Shown here in pieces: positions 1 through 6,420 of a stretch of 21,150 bases of DNA. The stretch lies in NCBI GenBank assembly GCA_016928975.1, contig JAFGJR010000194.1, forward strand, positions 1 through 21,150, read 5' to 3'. The notes below the pieces were generated by a model. That model had not been told where the DNA came from. It did no database searches and was given only the letters and a program-made list of their open reading frames with translations. The DNA is from Sedimentisphaerales bacterium. Its GTDB lineage: Bacteria > Planctomycetota > Phycisphaerae > Sedimentisphaerales > SG8-4. Every line of letters starts with the position of its first letter. Position 1 is the first letter of the stretch. Position numbers and translations under genes: made by a program.

Positions 1-993
1 CTCGGGGGCTTTCGCACCGATCCTCATTCCATCAACGATCGCGGCCAGGTGGTGGGCGTGTCTGAGACGCCGACCGGGGCGGTCTACGCGTTTCTCTGGG
101 ATCGGGAGCAGGGATTTCGGACTCTCGAGCGGTTTGACGATCCTCCTCACGCGGGCGGACTGACCATCAACAATCTCGGACAGGTCATCGGCACGATGGC
201 CGACCCGAATGGCAACCAGCGAGCCTATCTCTGGGACCCGAACGGGGGCAAGCAACTGCTCAGCGCCCTCGGCGGCAAACAGAGCAGCGCCGACGGTCTG
301 AACAACCTGGGTCAGGTGGTCGGCTCGGCCGAGGTGCCGGCTCGGTACCGCCATGCGTTCGTCTGGGACGCCGTTCACGGAATGCAGGACCTGGGCACCC
401 TGGGCGGATTCAGCAGCGTTGCCCTGAGCATCAACGATTCCGGCCAGATCGTTGGCTTCGCCGAGACGTCGGCCCGTCATACCCACGCGGTCCTATGGGA
501 GCCGAACCAGCAGGACGGCGAGTCGCCCATCACCTACAGGAAGACCGATCTGGGTGACGGGGGCGTCGGCCCGCTCACGTGCGAGATCAATGACCGGGGA
601 CTGGTCATGCGCCGCTTCGGCACGACGGCCGGCAAGACCTACTTCATGACCTGGACCCGGGCGACGGGCTTGCGGACGCTGGATTTCGTCGTAGATTCGG
701 GCTTCCCGATCGGGCTGAATGACAGGAACCAGTTCCTCATCCGGGGCAAACCGACCGGACTGCACGTGTTCGGCCGGGTGTTCAACCGCCACCACCAGGG
801 GTACCTGTGGGACCCGAACGAAGGCGCCATCCTGCTGGAAAACCGGATACCTGTGCAGGATATCCGGCATCTCACCGTCCGAGAGACCAACAACAACGGT
901 CAGATCATCGTATCGCTTCAGGCCGCAGACTCCAGTCAGATCCGGGCGGTGCTCCTCGAAGGGCAGACAGGTAAGAAGAAGACAAGAGAATAG
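1..993 (+). CDS. HAF-repeat extracellular protein, 3' part (5' end outside window)
   Basis: The reading frame is open from base 1 and ends at TAG 991-993, so 330 residues are visible and the N-terminus is missing. The protein is a chain of about seven imperfect 40-50-residue repeats. Each has an 'IN-x-x-GQ-V/I-V/I-G' strand (SINDRGQVVG, TINNLGQVIG, GLNNLGQVVG, SINDSGQIVG), then an aromatic 'A-x-L/V-W-D/E' strand (AFLWD, AYLWD, AFVWD, AVLWE), with 'LGTLGG' spacers. This is the HAF-family extracellular repeat, probably a beta-propeller-like fold. Later repeats are more degenerate (EINDRGLVM, GLNDRNQFL). Family members are usually exported; the signal peptide would lie upstream and cannot be seen. 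The visible C-terminus is basic (GKKKTRE) and carries no PEP-CTERM or other sorting motif. The gene converges on the response-regulator pair 19 bases downstream. Molecular function is unknown; the repeat-family call is firm. Confidence 0.85.
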   Translation, partial: LGGFRTDPHSINDRGQVVGVSETPTGAVYAFLWDREQGFRTLERFDDPPHAGGLTINNLGQVIGTMADPNGNQRAYLWDPNGGKQLLSALGGKQSSADGLNNLGQVVGSAEVPARYRHAFVWDAVHGMQDLGTLGGFSSVALSINDSGQIVGFAETSARHTHAVLWEPNQQDGESPITYRKTDLGDGGVGPLTCEINDRGLVMRRFGTTAGKTYFMTWTRATGLRTLDFVVDSGFPIGLNDRNQFLIRGKPTGLHVFGRVFNRHHQGYLWDPNEGAILLENRIPVQDIRHLTVRETNNNGQIIVSLQAADSSQIRAVLLEGQTGKKKTRE

Positions 994-1013
994 GAGAGAG
1001 CCATCTCTCTTCT
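992..1013. terminator. Hairpin between convergent genes, possible bidirectional terminator
   Basis: A 9-bp stem with one G-U pair (AGGAGAGAG / CTCTCTTCT) encloses the tetraloop CCAT. It sits at the stop codons of the two convergent genes. No U-tract follows on either strand, so it is at best an atypical intrinsic terminator or a 3'-end-protecting structure. Confidence 0.35.
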
Positions 1014-1717
1014 CACGTTGCCGGTTTCTGTCCGCTCGGTGGTGGCAGCTCGAATTTGTAGCCGATCTCGCGGACGGTGAGGATGAGGGTCGGATTGTGC
1101 GGGTCCGGCTCGATCTTGTTGCGCAGGGTCGTGACGAATCGGTCGATGCTCCGCGATCCGACAAAGGAATCGTAACCCCAGACGAGATTGAGGATCTCGT
1201 CGCGGGTCAGTGCCCGGCCCGGCTTCTTGAGGAACAGCTCGAGCAGCCGGAACTCTTTAGGGGACAGCTTGACCTCCTCATTCCTGCGGGTGAACCGGCG
1301 TGCAGGGATGTCCAAGCGGCAATCGCCAAACTCATACACTTCCGGCTCGGCCTTTCGTGTGCGTCGCAGCAGGGCCTCGGCGCGAGCCAGCAGTTCCTTG
1401 ATGCTGAATGGCTTGGTCACGTAGTCGTCGGCTCCGAGGTTCAGGCCGAGAATGATGTCGGATTCCTCGCCCTTGGCGGTGAGCATAATGATGGGCATTG
1501 CCAGCTTCTCCCGCCGTACCAGCCGGCAGACCTCATAGCCGTTGATCTTCGGGAGCATGATATCGAGCAGGATCAAGTCCGGCCTCGCGTTCAGGGCGGT
1601 GTTGAGGCCATTCTCGCCGTCCTCGGCGGTGAGCACGTGGTAGCCGTGAAACTCGAAGTTGTCCTTGAGGCCCCGAAGCATCGTGGGGTCGTCTTCAACT
1701 ATGAGTACTGTTTCCAT
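1013..1717 (-). CDS. OmpR-family response regulator (downstream paralogue)
   Basis: A cytoplasmic two-component response regulator of 234 residues, the usual length for the OmpR/PhoB family. The receiver domain (about 1-120) has the acidic pair D9/D10, the phospho-acceptor D52 (in LLDIMLP), T80 and K102 (TKPFS), so it should be phosphorylatable. The winged-helix DNA-binding domain (about 130-228) has the Trans_reg_C features: LSPKEFRLLE, a recognition-helix region with R/D-rich SIDRFVTTLRNKI, and the wing motif IGYKF. The ATG at 1717 lies 23 bases inside the 3' end of the upstream paralogue (2399-1695), which implies co-transcription and translational coupling. The receiver is about 78% identical to that of the paralogue by eye, while the DNA-binding half is only about 50%. 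No histidine kinase is encoded nearby. The target genes are unknown. Confidence 0.95.
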   Translation of the reverse strand: METVLIVEDDPTMLRGLKDNFEFHGYHVLTAEDGENGLNTALNARPDLILLDIMLPKINGYEVCRLVRREKLAMPIIMLTAKGEESDIILGLNLGADDYVTKPFSIKELLARAEALLRRTRKAEPEVYEFGDCRLDIPARRFTRRNEEVKLSPKEFRLLELFLKKPGRALTRDEILNLVWGYDSFVGSRSIDRFVTTLRNKIEPDPHNPTLILTVREIGYKFELPPPSGQKPAT

Positions 1718-2399
1718 TGGTCAGCGGCGGTTGGAATTTGTACCCGATATTCGGAATCACGAGAATGAACTGCGGCTGGTGGGGATCGCTCTCCACTTTG
1801 CTTCGCAGGCTGTCGACGGCCTTGTCGATGTCGCGTACAGAGATGAAGTGGGAGTATCCCCATACGGTGGCGCGAATCTCCTCTTGCGTGAGGGGGCAAT
1901 CGGACTTCTGGAGGAACAGATGGAGCATCTTGAACTCGCCGGGGGTGAGCGGGACGTCCTTGCCGTCACGACGAAAGCACCGGCCCGCGACGTCCAGTTG
2001 GCAGCTGCCAAACTCATACACGGACGGCTCGGGCTCCTTTCGCCGGCGCATGAAGGCCTCCGCACGTGCCATCAGCTCCTTGATGCTGAAGGGCTTGGTT
2101 ACATAGTCGTCGGCTCCGAGGTTCAGGCCCAGGACGATATCCGATTCCTGGTCCTTCGCTGTGAGCATGATGATGGGCATCTCCAGGTCGCGTTCCCGCA
2201 CGCGCGAGCAGACCTCGTAGCCGTTGATCCCCGGCAGCATGATGTCGAGCAGGATCAGGTCGGGTTTCTCCTTCAACGCCGTCTCCAGACCCTGCCTGCC
2301 ATCGACAGCGGTAAGGACGTAGTAGCCCTTAGCCTCGAAGTTGTCCCTCAGTCCCCGTAGCATCGCGGGGTCATCCTCGACGATCAGAACCGTTCTCAT
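1695..2399 (-). CDS. OmpR-family response regulator (upstream paralogue)
   Basis: A 234-residue response regulator with receiver residues D9, D10, D52, T80 and K102 all intact and in the same positions as in its neighbour. It has an OmpR-type winged helix at about 130-228 (LTPGEFKMLH, DIDKAVDSLRSKV, IGYKF). It is the first gene of a two-gene minus-strand unit. The ATG at 2399 is preceded by a weak purine stretch rather than a strong Shine-Dalgarno. A promoter-like sequence lies 62-91 bases upstream. Its last 23 bases overlap the start of the second regulator. Receiver residues facing the kinase are nearly the same in the two proteins, but the recognition helices differ, so one kinase could plausibly drive two different regulons (inference). 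No sensor kinase or obvious target gene is adjacent. Confidence 0.95.
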   Translation of the reverse strand: MRTVLIVEDDPAMLRGLRDNFEAKGYYVLTAVDGRQGLETALKEKPDLILLDIMLPGINGYEVCSRVRERDLEMPIIMLTAKDQESDIVLGLNLGADDYVTKPFSIKELMARAEAFMRRRKEPEPSVYEFGSCQLDVAGRCFRRDGKDVPLTPGEFKMLHLFLQKSDCPLTQEEIRATVWGYSHFISVRDIDKAVDSLRSKVESDPHQPQFILVIPNIGYKFQPPLTNGNSTHS

Positions 2400-2460
2400 G
2401 ATCCGTCTTATCGAAGTCCTTCGTCCTTGTCCTGTCGGCCGTCGGCCGTACGAGCCCTAT

Positions 2461-2490
2461 ACCATAGCTGCAAACCGTTGCCCGTGTCAA
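2461..2490 (-). promoter_or_regulatory. Sigma70-type promoter for the response-regulator pair
   Basis: Read on the minus strand, a perfect -35 TTGACA (2490-2485) is followed by an 18-base spacer and -10 TATGGT (2466-2461). The predicted start near 2454 leaves a 5' leader of about 55 bases before the ATG at 2399. Confidence 0.55.
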
Positions 2491-2561
2491 ACACAACCAC
2501 CCCACCTGACTCTGTGCTGGCGGCACAGGTCTCGCCGTTTCCCGCCGGCACACATTTGCCC

Positions 2562-2591
2562 TTGACGCCTTGTCGAGAAGGGATTTACAAT
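2562..2591 (+). promoter_or_regulatory. Sigma70-type promoter for the amidohydrolase-like gene
   Basis: TTGACG (2562-2567), an 18-base spacer and TACAAT (2586-2591). The predicted start near 2598 gives a leader of about 42 bases. It diverges from the response-regulator promoter about 70 bases away. Confidence 0.65.
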
Positions 2592-2639
2592 GAACCCTCT
2601 GTGTGCATGGTGGCGGGAACCACCTGGCACGGGTAGGAT

Positions 2640-3440
2640 ATGGCTATGATTGTGGACTGTCATACACATGTCCGTTCATCGAACGAGGCGGACACCTCAG
2701 AGCACCTGGCGGCCGTAGGAACCGTCGATGCCTGCATTGTCCTGGCCGGCCCGGATGATTCCCATGAGACGGTGAACAGGAGATTATCCGAGTATGTGGC
2801 CCGGAGCAAGGCCAAGATGGTCGGCTTTGCCGTGGTGGACCCGACAGAGGACCCGATTGACGAAAAGAGCCTGCGAGGGCAGGTGGAGAAGCTGAATCTG
2901 CAAGGATTCGTTGTATACGGCTCCCTGTGCGGCTTTCATCCCGCCCACAGCCGGGCGATGCGGTTCTATGCGGCAGCTCAGGAGATGGGCGCGCCGGTCT
3001 TTTTCCACAATAGCGGCCACACGTTACGAGCGAGCGCCGTCCTGGAATACACGCAGCCACACCTTCTGGACGAGGTAGCAAGGACCTTCCCGGATCTGAA
3101 GATGGTGATCGGAAACATGGGCGTGCCCTTTGTCGAGCAGACGCTGTCCATGGTATCCAAGCACGAACACGTGTTTGCGGACCTTACAATACGGCCGGGG
3201 AAGGTGTGGCAGACATACAACATCGTCGTAGCGGCCTACGAGCGGGACGTCATGGACAAGCTGCTGTTCGGGAGCGGCTTTCCCCTGGGCACGGCAGGGG
3301 AATGCATCGAGACGCTCCTCGGATTCAACATGCTTCTGTCCGACACGAAGCTGCCGACGGTTCCGCGAGGCTGCATTCGCAACGTGATCGAGCGGGACTC
3401 GCTCGAGCTGCTCGGTATCTTGCAGCCCACCGGCGAGTAG
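2640..3440 (+). CDS. Amidohydrolase-2-like TIM-barrel protein with altered catalytic residues
   Basis: A 266-residue protein of the amidohydrolase_2 type (metal-dependent TIM-barrel hydrolases and decarboxylases). The N-terminal metal motif D-x-H-x-H is present (D6, H8, H10 in IVDCHTHV), as is a barrel-strand histidine at H123 (VFFHNSGH). Two usually conserved positions differ. The histidine of the typical 'GHxG' strand is N159 (IGNMG), and the catalytic aspartate of the typical 'GSDxP' motif is G213 (LFGSGFP). The protein therefore keeps the fold and part of the metal site but may not be a normal hydrolase. The substrate cannot be inferred. The ATG at 2640 is chosen for a GGGTAGGAT purine run just upstream; a second in-frame ATG at 2646 is possible. 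No signal peptide, so cytoplasmic. It appears to be a single-gene unit, divergent from the response regulators. Confidence 0.8.
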   Translation: MAMIVDCHTHVRSSNEADTSEHLAAVGTVDACIVLAGPDDSHETVNRRLSEYVARSKAKMVGFAVVDPTEDPIDEKSLRGQVEKLNLQGFVVYGSLCGFHPAHSRAMRFYAAAQEMGAPVFFHNSGHTLRASAVLEYTQPHLLDEVARTFPDLKMVIGNMGVPFVEQTLSMVSKHEHVFADLTIRPGKVWQTYNIVVAAYERDVMDKLLFGSGFPLGTAGECIETLLGFNMLLSDTKLPTVPRGCIRNVIERDSLELLGILQPTGE

Positions 3441-3443
3441 GTT

Positions 3444-3520
3444 CAGCAGCCCACTGCTGCCGGAGGCAAGCACAAGACTTCGCCCCCATTCAATTCATCC
3501 TCCGACTCCGCGCATGAATT
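3444..3520. terminator. Two inverted repeats between convergent genes
   Basis: CAGCAG-CCCA-CTGCTG (3444-3459) is a perfect 6-bp hairpin just after the amidohydrolase-like stop codon. AATTCAT/ATGAATT (3492-3498 and 3514-3520, 15-base loop) lies just before the end of the MazG-like gene. Neither has a U-tract. They may act as weak terminators in the convergent gap. Confidence 0.3.
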
Positions 3521-3526
3521 CAGTGA

Positions 3527-3796
3527 CTACTTGGGTTTGAAGCCCTTGACCTTGCCGCTGGTGTACTTGCCGCAGGCTCTCTCCAGATTGACATCGGTGA
3601 TGTTCGCCAACGTGCACAGCCAGGCAAACACGTCCGCAAATTCCTCTTCCGTGTTCGCCTTGTCCCTGGAGGCCAGGGCCGTAGCCAACTCCCCGACCTC
3701 TTCGATGAACCACAGGAACGTGCGAGGGACGCCTCGTTCCTTGTCCCGCTTCTTGTACTTGCGGGCGATCAACCTCTGGAACTCGCTGATCTGCAT
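3527..3796 (-). CDS. MazG-like nucleotide pyrophosphohydrolase
   Basis: A small all-alpha NTP pyrophosphohydrolase-like protein. From the ATG at 3796 it has 89 residues and begins MQISEFQRLI, the usual start of short MazG-like proteins. An in-frame ATG at 3835 would add 13 residues that look non-coding, so the shorter start is preferred. The MazG signature EExxE(x12-28)ExxD is present: E32-E33-x-x-E36, then E52-x-x-D55 in EEFADVFAWL; these are Mg2+ ligands in the family. Family members hydrolyse non-canonical or excess nucleoside triphosphates to monophosphate and pyrophosphate; the substrate here is unknown. It is cytoplasmic and follows the Rrf2 regulator gene on the same strand after 85 bases, so they may be co-transcribed. 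No toxin-antitoxin partner is adjacent. Confidence 0.85.
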   Translation of the reverse strand: MQISEFQRLIARKYKKRDKERGVPRTFLWFIEEVGELATALASRDKANTEEEFADVFAWLCTLANITDVNLERACGKYTSGKVKGFKPK

Positions 3797-3881
3797 AGCG
3801 CATACCCCAACCGCTCGCGAGACAACTCGCACCAACGTCCGAAAAACCGGCCGGCGCGTTCGCGACGAGGGGATGACGGTT

Positions 3882-4283
3882 TTACTTGCCGCTCAGCAGG
3901 TTCGACAGCTTCGTCTTCGCGAAGACGCCCTTGGCCTGTGCGATCGCCTTGTTGTAGGTCTGCTCCGCCCTCTGGCCGTACTTGTCGCCGCGTGCCTGGC
4001 CGGAGAGGCTGAGCTCCCCGGTCAGTGGGCCGTCCACTGCCTCGATAATTTCGAGCATCGTAATCTTGTTTGTGGGCTTGGCCAGCGAGAAGCCGCCGCG
4101 AGGCCCTCGCTTGCTGCGGAGCACGTTCGCCCGCACCAACTGCTGCAGGATCTTGAGCAGGTACTCAAGAGGGATGTCATACTGCTTGGAAACGTCCTGT
4201 GACAACACGACCCCGTCGCCCTGATGCTTGGCTATGTAGCCGACTGCCAGAAGGGCGTATCCCGTGGATCTACTGACTCTCAT
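3882..4283 (-). CDS. Rrf2-family transcriptional regulator without cysteines
   Basis: A 133-residue winged-helix regulator of the Rrf2/IscR type. The N-terminal helix MRVSRSTGYALLAVGYIAKH, the recognition region QDVSKQYDIPLEYLLKILQQL (about 30-50) and the wing KRGPRGGFSLAKP (58-70) are typical. The whole protein has no cysteine, so it cannot bind an Fe-S cluster through the three-Cys motif of IscR or NsrR; it may sense something else or only repress. The C-terminal tail (about 95-133) is Lys/Gln-rich and helical and differs from the usual dimer-ligand region. The ATG at 4283 has an AAGGAG Shine-Dalgarno 7 bases upstream. A dyad at 4316-4332 just upstream is a candidate autoregulatory operator. 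Likely partner: the downstream MazG-like gene. Confidence 0.9.
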   Translation of the reverse strand: MRVSRSTGYALLAVGYIAKHQGDGVVLSQDVSKQYDIPLEYLLKILQQLVRANVLRSKRGPRGGFSLAKPTNKITMLEIIEAVDGPLTGELSLSGQARGDKYGQRAEQTYNKAIAQAKGVFAKTKLSNLLSGK

Positions 4284-4315
4284 TTGATTCTCCTTCCATA
4301 CAACCTGGAATTCGT

Positions 4316-4332
4316 ACTATCCATATGGTAGT
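4316..4332. promoter_or_regulatory. Dyad ACTA-T-CCATATGG-TAGT, candidate Rrf2 operator
   Basis: A perfect 8-bp palindrome CCATATGG flanked by ACTA and TAGT, with one extra T on the left side, lies 33-49 bases upstream of the Rrf2 start codon. On the minus strand it overlaps a weak promoter-like TTGCAC...TATGGA. Position and symmetry fit an autoregulatory site; this is inference. Confidence 0.4.
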
Positions 4333-4571
4333 CATGCGAGCATTGTGCAATAGCAACGAGCATCATACAAAGTGCCACCCGCATGATGACACACACCCCG
4401 GACGTCGGCGGCCCGCCTGACAGTCCTGACGATTCAAATAGGTATTAGTATCCATTGTTTACTTCAAATAGCAAGAGTTTTTTTCAAAATGGCGAAAATT
4501 TACGAATTTCGCGCCAGAATTCCGCCAATCTCGCCCTTTTGGGCGGAAGAAGGGGGATTTCATCAAAAGGC

Positions 4572-4600
4572 TTGACAGTGACGAAGTGGCCGCATAGGAT
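4572..4600 (+). promoter_or_regulatory. Strong sigma70-type promoter for the STAS/HATPase genes
   Basis: A perfect -35 TTGACA (4572-4577), an optimal 17-base spacer and -10 TAGGAT (4595-4600). The predicted start near 4607 gives a leader of about 35 bases that begins in a run of eight T residues. Confidence 0.75.
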
Positions 4601-4641
4601 TTGGCGGTCTTTTTTTTGGAGTCTTTGACGGGGAGATTGAT

Positions 4642-5013
4642 ATGGCTGTGAGTCAGCCGCGAATTAGTGTGCAGTACGTGGACGATGCGACGGTAGTGGC
4701 CTTTACCGACGAGAAGATCCTCGAAGAGACGGACGTGCGTGCGTTGCGAACGTCCATTGAGGCGGTGATCGAGCAGGCGACCCGGATCCATCTCGTGCTG
4801 GACTTCCGGCGAGTGAAGTTCTTGTCCTCCGCCGTGCTTGGGTTGTTGATCCGAATCAGCAAAAGGATCTATGAGCAGGGGGGCGAGTTGCGGCTGTGCA
4901 ACATCCACCCCGGCATCTACGAGGTATTCAAGATCACCCGGCTGACGGGTGTGTTCGAGATCCATAAGGATGTAGATGGTGCGATTGCCAGTTTCCCGCC
5001 GCCCCAGCAATAG
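4642..5013 (+). CDS. STAS-domain anti-sigma factor antagonist
   Basis: A 123-residue single STAS domain protein of the SpoIIAA/RsbV type, which binds and sequesters an anti-sigma kinase when unphosphorylated. The core strand-helix motif LVLDFRRVKFLSSAVLGLLI (51-70) matches the family's D-F-x-x-V-x-F-x-S-S-x-x-L-G pattern; S63 is the likely phosphorylated serine, equivalent to S58 of SpoIIAA. The second half (about 75-115, GGELRLCNIHPGIYEVFKITRL) has the expected beta-alpha pattern. The ATG at 4642 has a GGGGAG Shine-Dalgarno 6 bases upstream, which fixes the start. The next gene, 116 bases downstream on the same strand, encodes the matching HATPase_c kinase, so the pair forms a partner-switching module. 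No sigma factor or PP2C phosphatase is in the window. Confidence 0.93.
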   Translation: MAVSQPRISVQYVDDATVVAFTDEKILEETDVRALRTSIEAVIEQATRIHLVLDFRRVKFLSSAVLGLLIRISKRIYEQGGELRLCNIHPGIYEVFKITRLTGVFEIHKDVDGAIASFPPPQQ

Positions 5014-5129
5014 GAGCCGTCCGGGCCCGGATATCCTCGACACTGTCGCGAAGCTCCGGTTGGCCCGGGTGAGCCGACCTACATATGTGTGGCTTGGCCC
5101 AGACGACATGGAAGGGAAGGTAGCACGGC

Positions 5130-5582
5130 ATGGCGTCTGAGGCACCGGTCCATTGTTCGATCGTTGTAGAGAGCAAGCCGTCGGGTCTCAGCGAGCCATG
5201 CCAGCGGCTTCTGTCGGTGTTAGAGGAGAAGGGGTATACGCAGGACGACGCGTTCGCCGTGCATCTGGCTCTCGAAGAAGCGTTCCTCAACGCCGTAAAG
5301 CATGGCAACAAGATGGACCCAAGCAAGAAGGTGACGCTGGAGTACTGGGTCGATGAGGAACGGGTGGAGATCCGGATGACGGATGAGGGCGGAGGATTCG
5401 ATCCTCGCAGCATACCGGATCCCCGGGTGGGAAAGAACCTGTATCGGCCGGAGGGCCGGGGCCTTCTGCTGATGAGGGCATACATGGATGTGGTCGAGTA
5501 CAACGAGCAGGGCAACGGTCTGCGCATGGTGCGCTCCCGGAGGCGTCCCGTGTCGAGCGAGTCCCGCACGGCAGGGATCTGA
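5130..5582 (+). CDS. RsbW/SpoIIAB-like anti-sigma factor, HATPase_c serine kinase
   Basis: A 150-residue GHKL-type ATPase without a histidine-kinase dimerisation domain, as in anti-sigma factors and switch kinases. The N-box is LALEEAFLNAVKHGN (46-60, with E50, N54, H58 and N60). The G1 box is DEGGGFDP (85-92). The G2 box is GRGLLLMRAYMD (109-120). It probably phosphorylates the serine of the STAS protein encoded just upstream and, when free, inhibits a target such as a sigma factor. The ATG at 5130 is supported by a GAAGGGAAGG purine run about 9 bases upstream. The C-terminus after residue 130 is Arg/Ser-rich and unlike the family core. Family is secure; the partner and regulon are inferred only from position. 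Confidence 0.92.
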   Translation: MASEAPVHCSIVVESKPSGLSEPCQRLLSVLEEKGYTQDDAFAVHLALEEAFLNAVKHGNKMDPSKKVTLEYWVDEERVEIRMTDEGGGFDPRSIPDPRVGKNLYRPEGRGLLLMRAYMDVVEYNEQGNGLRMVRSRRRPVSSESRTAGI

Positions 5583-5773
5583 CGGCGTGCGGCGTGAGCG
5601 ACCCTGATGGGCCGGTGGTTCCGATAAGCAGCATGTGTGCCCGCGAGGGGCGATGGCGGTCGGCTGCCACCCGGCAATTCTGCTCGTACGCGGCGAGACT
5701 GCCAAAGTGTCTGTTTGGTCCGGTCGAATTCCTACTTCATGAGCTTGATTGTCTCACGAAAGGGATCGGCCAA

Positions 5774-6244
5774 ATGGATACATGTAACACGACGGTTTCC
5801 GCCGGCCACGTTCTCAGCGAACAGATCGGTCGGCAAGTGTTTGACGCTCTCCCGGAGGATGGAGTCGTTGTAGCCATTATCGGCCGCGACGGCACACGCT
5901 GGGCGAGTGATCCGGACGCCTTTGCCCGACTTGGCCTGGATGACGCAACGATTGCGGGACTGCGGGCCAGGGTGGATGACGGGGCCGAGCCCGCTATCAT
6001 GCGGCTCAGCGAGGCCAGCGTCATGATGGCTCAATTGTGCACCCGGCACACGGATTGCGGTTACACGCTGGTCGCTCTGCCCCGTGGCGCCGGCGAACCT
6101 GTCGCACCGGACATCAGCTTCCTGGAAGCTTGCCTCGGGCAGATCACACTCATCGCCAGACTCACCGAGGAGAACAGGCAACTGACGAGCCGACCACTGG
6201 GGTACAGCGCCAGCCTGGGATCGCCCCAGTGGCCCATGAACTGA
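5774..6244 (+). CDS. Unknown small sensor-like protein downstream of the partner-switch pair
   Basis: I do not recognise this protein. From the ATG at 5774 it has 156 residues; an in-frame ATG at 5594 would add 60 residues that look non-coding (basic, Cys/Arg-rich). An AAAGGG run about 9 bases before 5774 supports the shorter start. It has beta-strand-like segments (DGVVVAIIGRDG, about 29-40; CGYTLVALPRG, about 94-104), a central helix-rich part (ATIAGLRARVDDG), and a C-terminal helix ending LIARLTEENRQL. The pattern recalls a minimal GAF/PAS-like sensory domain with a signalling helix, but no ligand motif is evident. It follows the STAS and HATPase genes on the same strand after 191 bases. 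It may feed a signal into that module (inference). Confidence 0.6.
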   Translation: MDTCNTTVSAGHVLSEQIGRQVFDALPEDGVVVAIIGRDGTRWASDPDAFARLGLDDATIAGLRARVDDGAEPAIMRLSEASVMMAQLCTRHTDCGYTLVALPRGAGEPVAPDISFLEACLGQITLIARLTEENRQLTSRPLGYSASLGSPQWPMN

Positions 6245-6319
6245 GAGCCGTTCGAGGCCCTGCGTGTCATGGGAACCGGCGCCTCTGCGACTGCGCAGGC
6301 GCAGAAAAGGCTTTTTGGA

Positions 6320-6347
6320 TTGCGTGATCGCCGCTCCATGTTATGAT
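6320..6347 (+). promoter_or_regulatory. Extended -10 promoter for the GH10-like gene
   Basis: TTGCGT (6320-6325), a 16-base spacer and TATGAT (6342-6347) preceded by the extended -10 dinucleotide TG. The predicted leader is about 67 bases. Confidence 0.5.
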
Positions 6348-6420
6348 GGTGCCACAAGCGCATCTCGTACGGCCTTGCGGGGTGCGGTGCCGCCGTCAAC
6401 CAGTTGGATCGAGGTATTGA

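Larger units (their letters stand above)
4284..4641. other. AT-rich divergent control region, no gene seen
   Basis: 358 bases between the divergent Rrf2 and STAS genes. It holds the Rrf2-side dyad and two copies of TTCAAATAG exactly 30 bases apart (4433-4441 and 4463-4471). It also holds a near-perfect inverted repeat GCGAAAATT/AATTTCGC with loop TACG (4492-4512), a 7-bp inverted repeat TTCCGCC/GGCGGAA (4520-4526 and 4542-4548) and, nested in it, the hairpin CGCCC-TTTT-GGGCG (4532-4545). The STAS promoter follows. No protein-coding signal is supported here. Confidence 0.6.

Noticed and set aside
719..2360. Long plus-strand frames (349 and 233 codons) across the response-regulator genes
   Set aside because: They are antisense to two clear OmpR-family genes; their translations are mirror artefacts and resemble each other only because the regulators are paralogues.
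3840..3875. CCGGCCGG followed by T residues on the minus strand, as a terminator between the Rrf2 and MazG-like genes
   Set aside because: The palindrome cannot form a stable hairpin with a loop of three or more bases, so read-through into the MazG-like gene remains possible.
5594..5773. 60-residue N-terminal extension of the unknown protein at 5774-6244
   Set aside because: The extension is Arg/Cys-rich and lacks structure, and a better ribosome binding site precedes the ATG at 5774.
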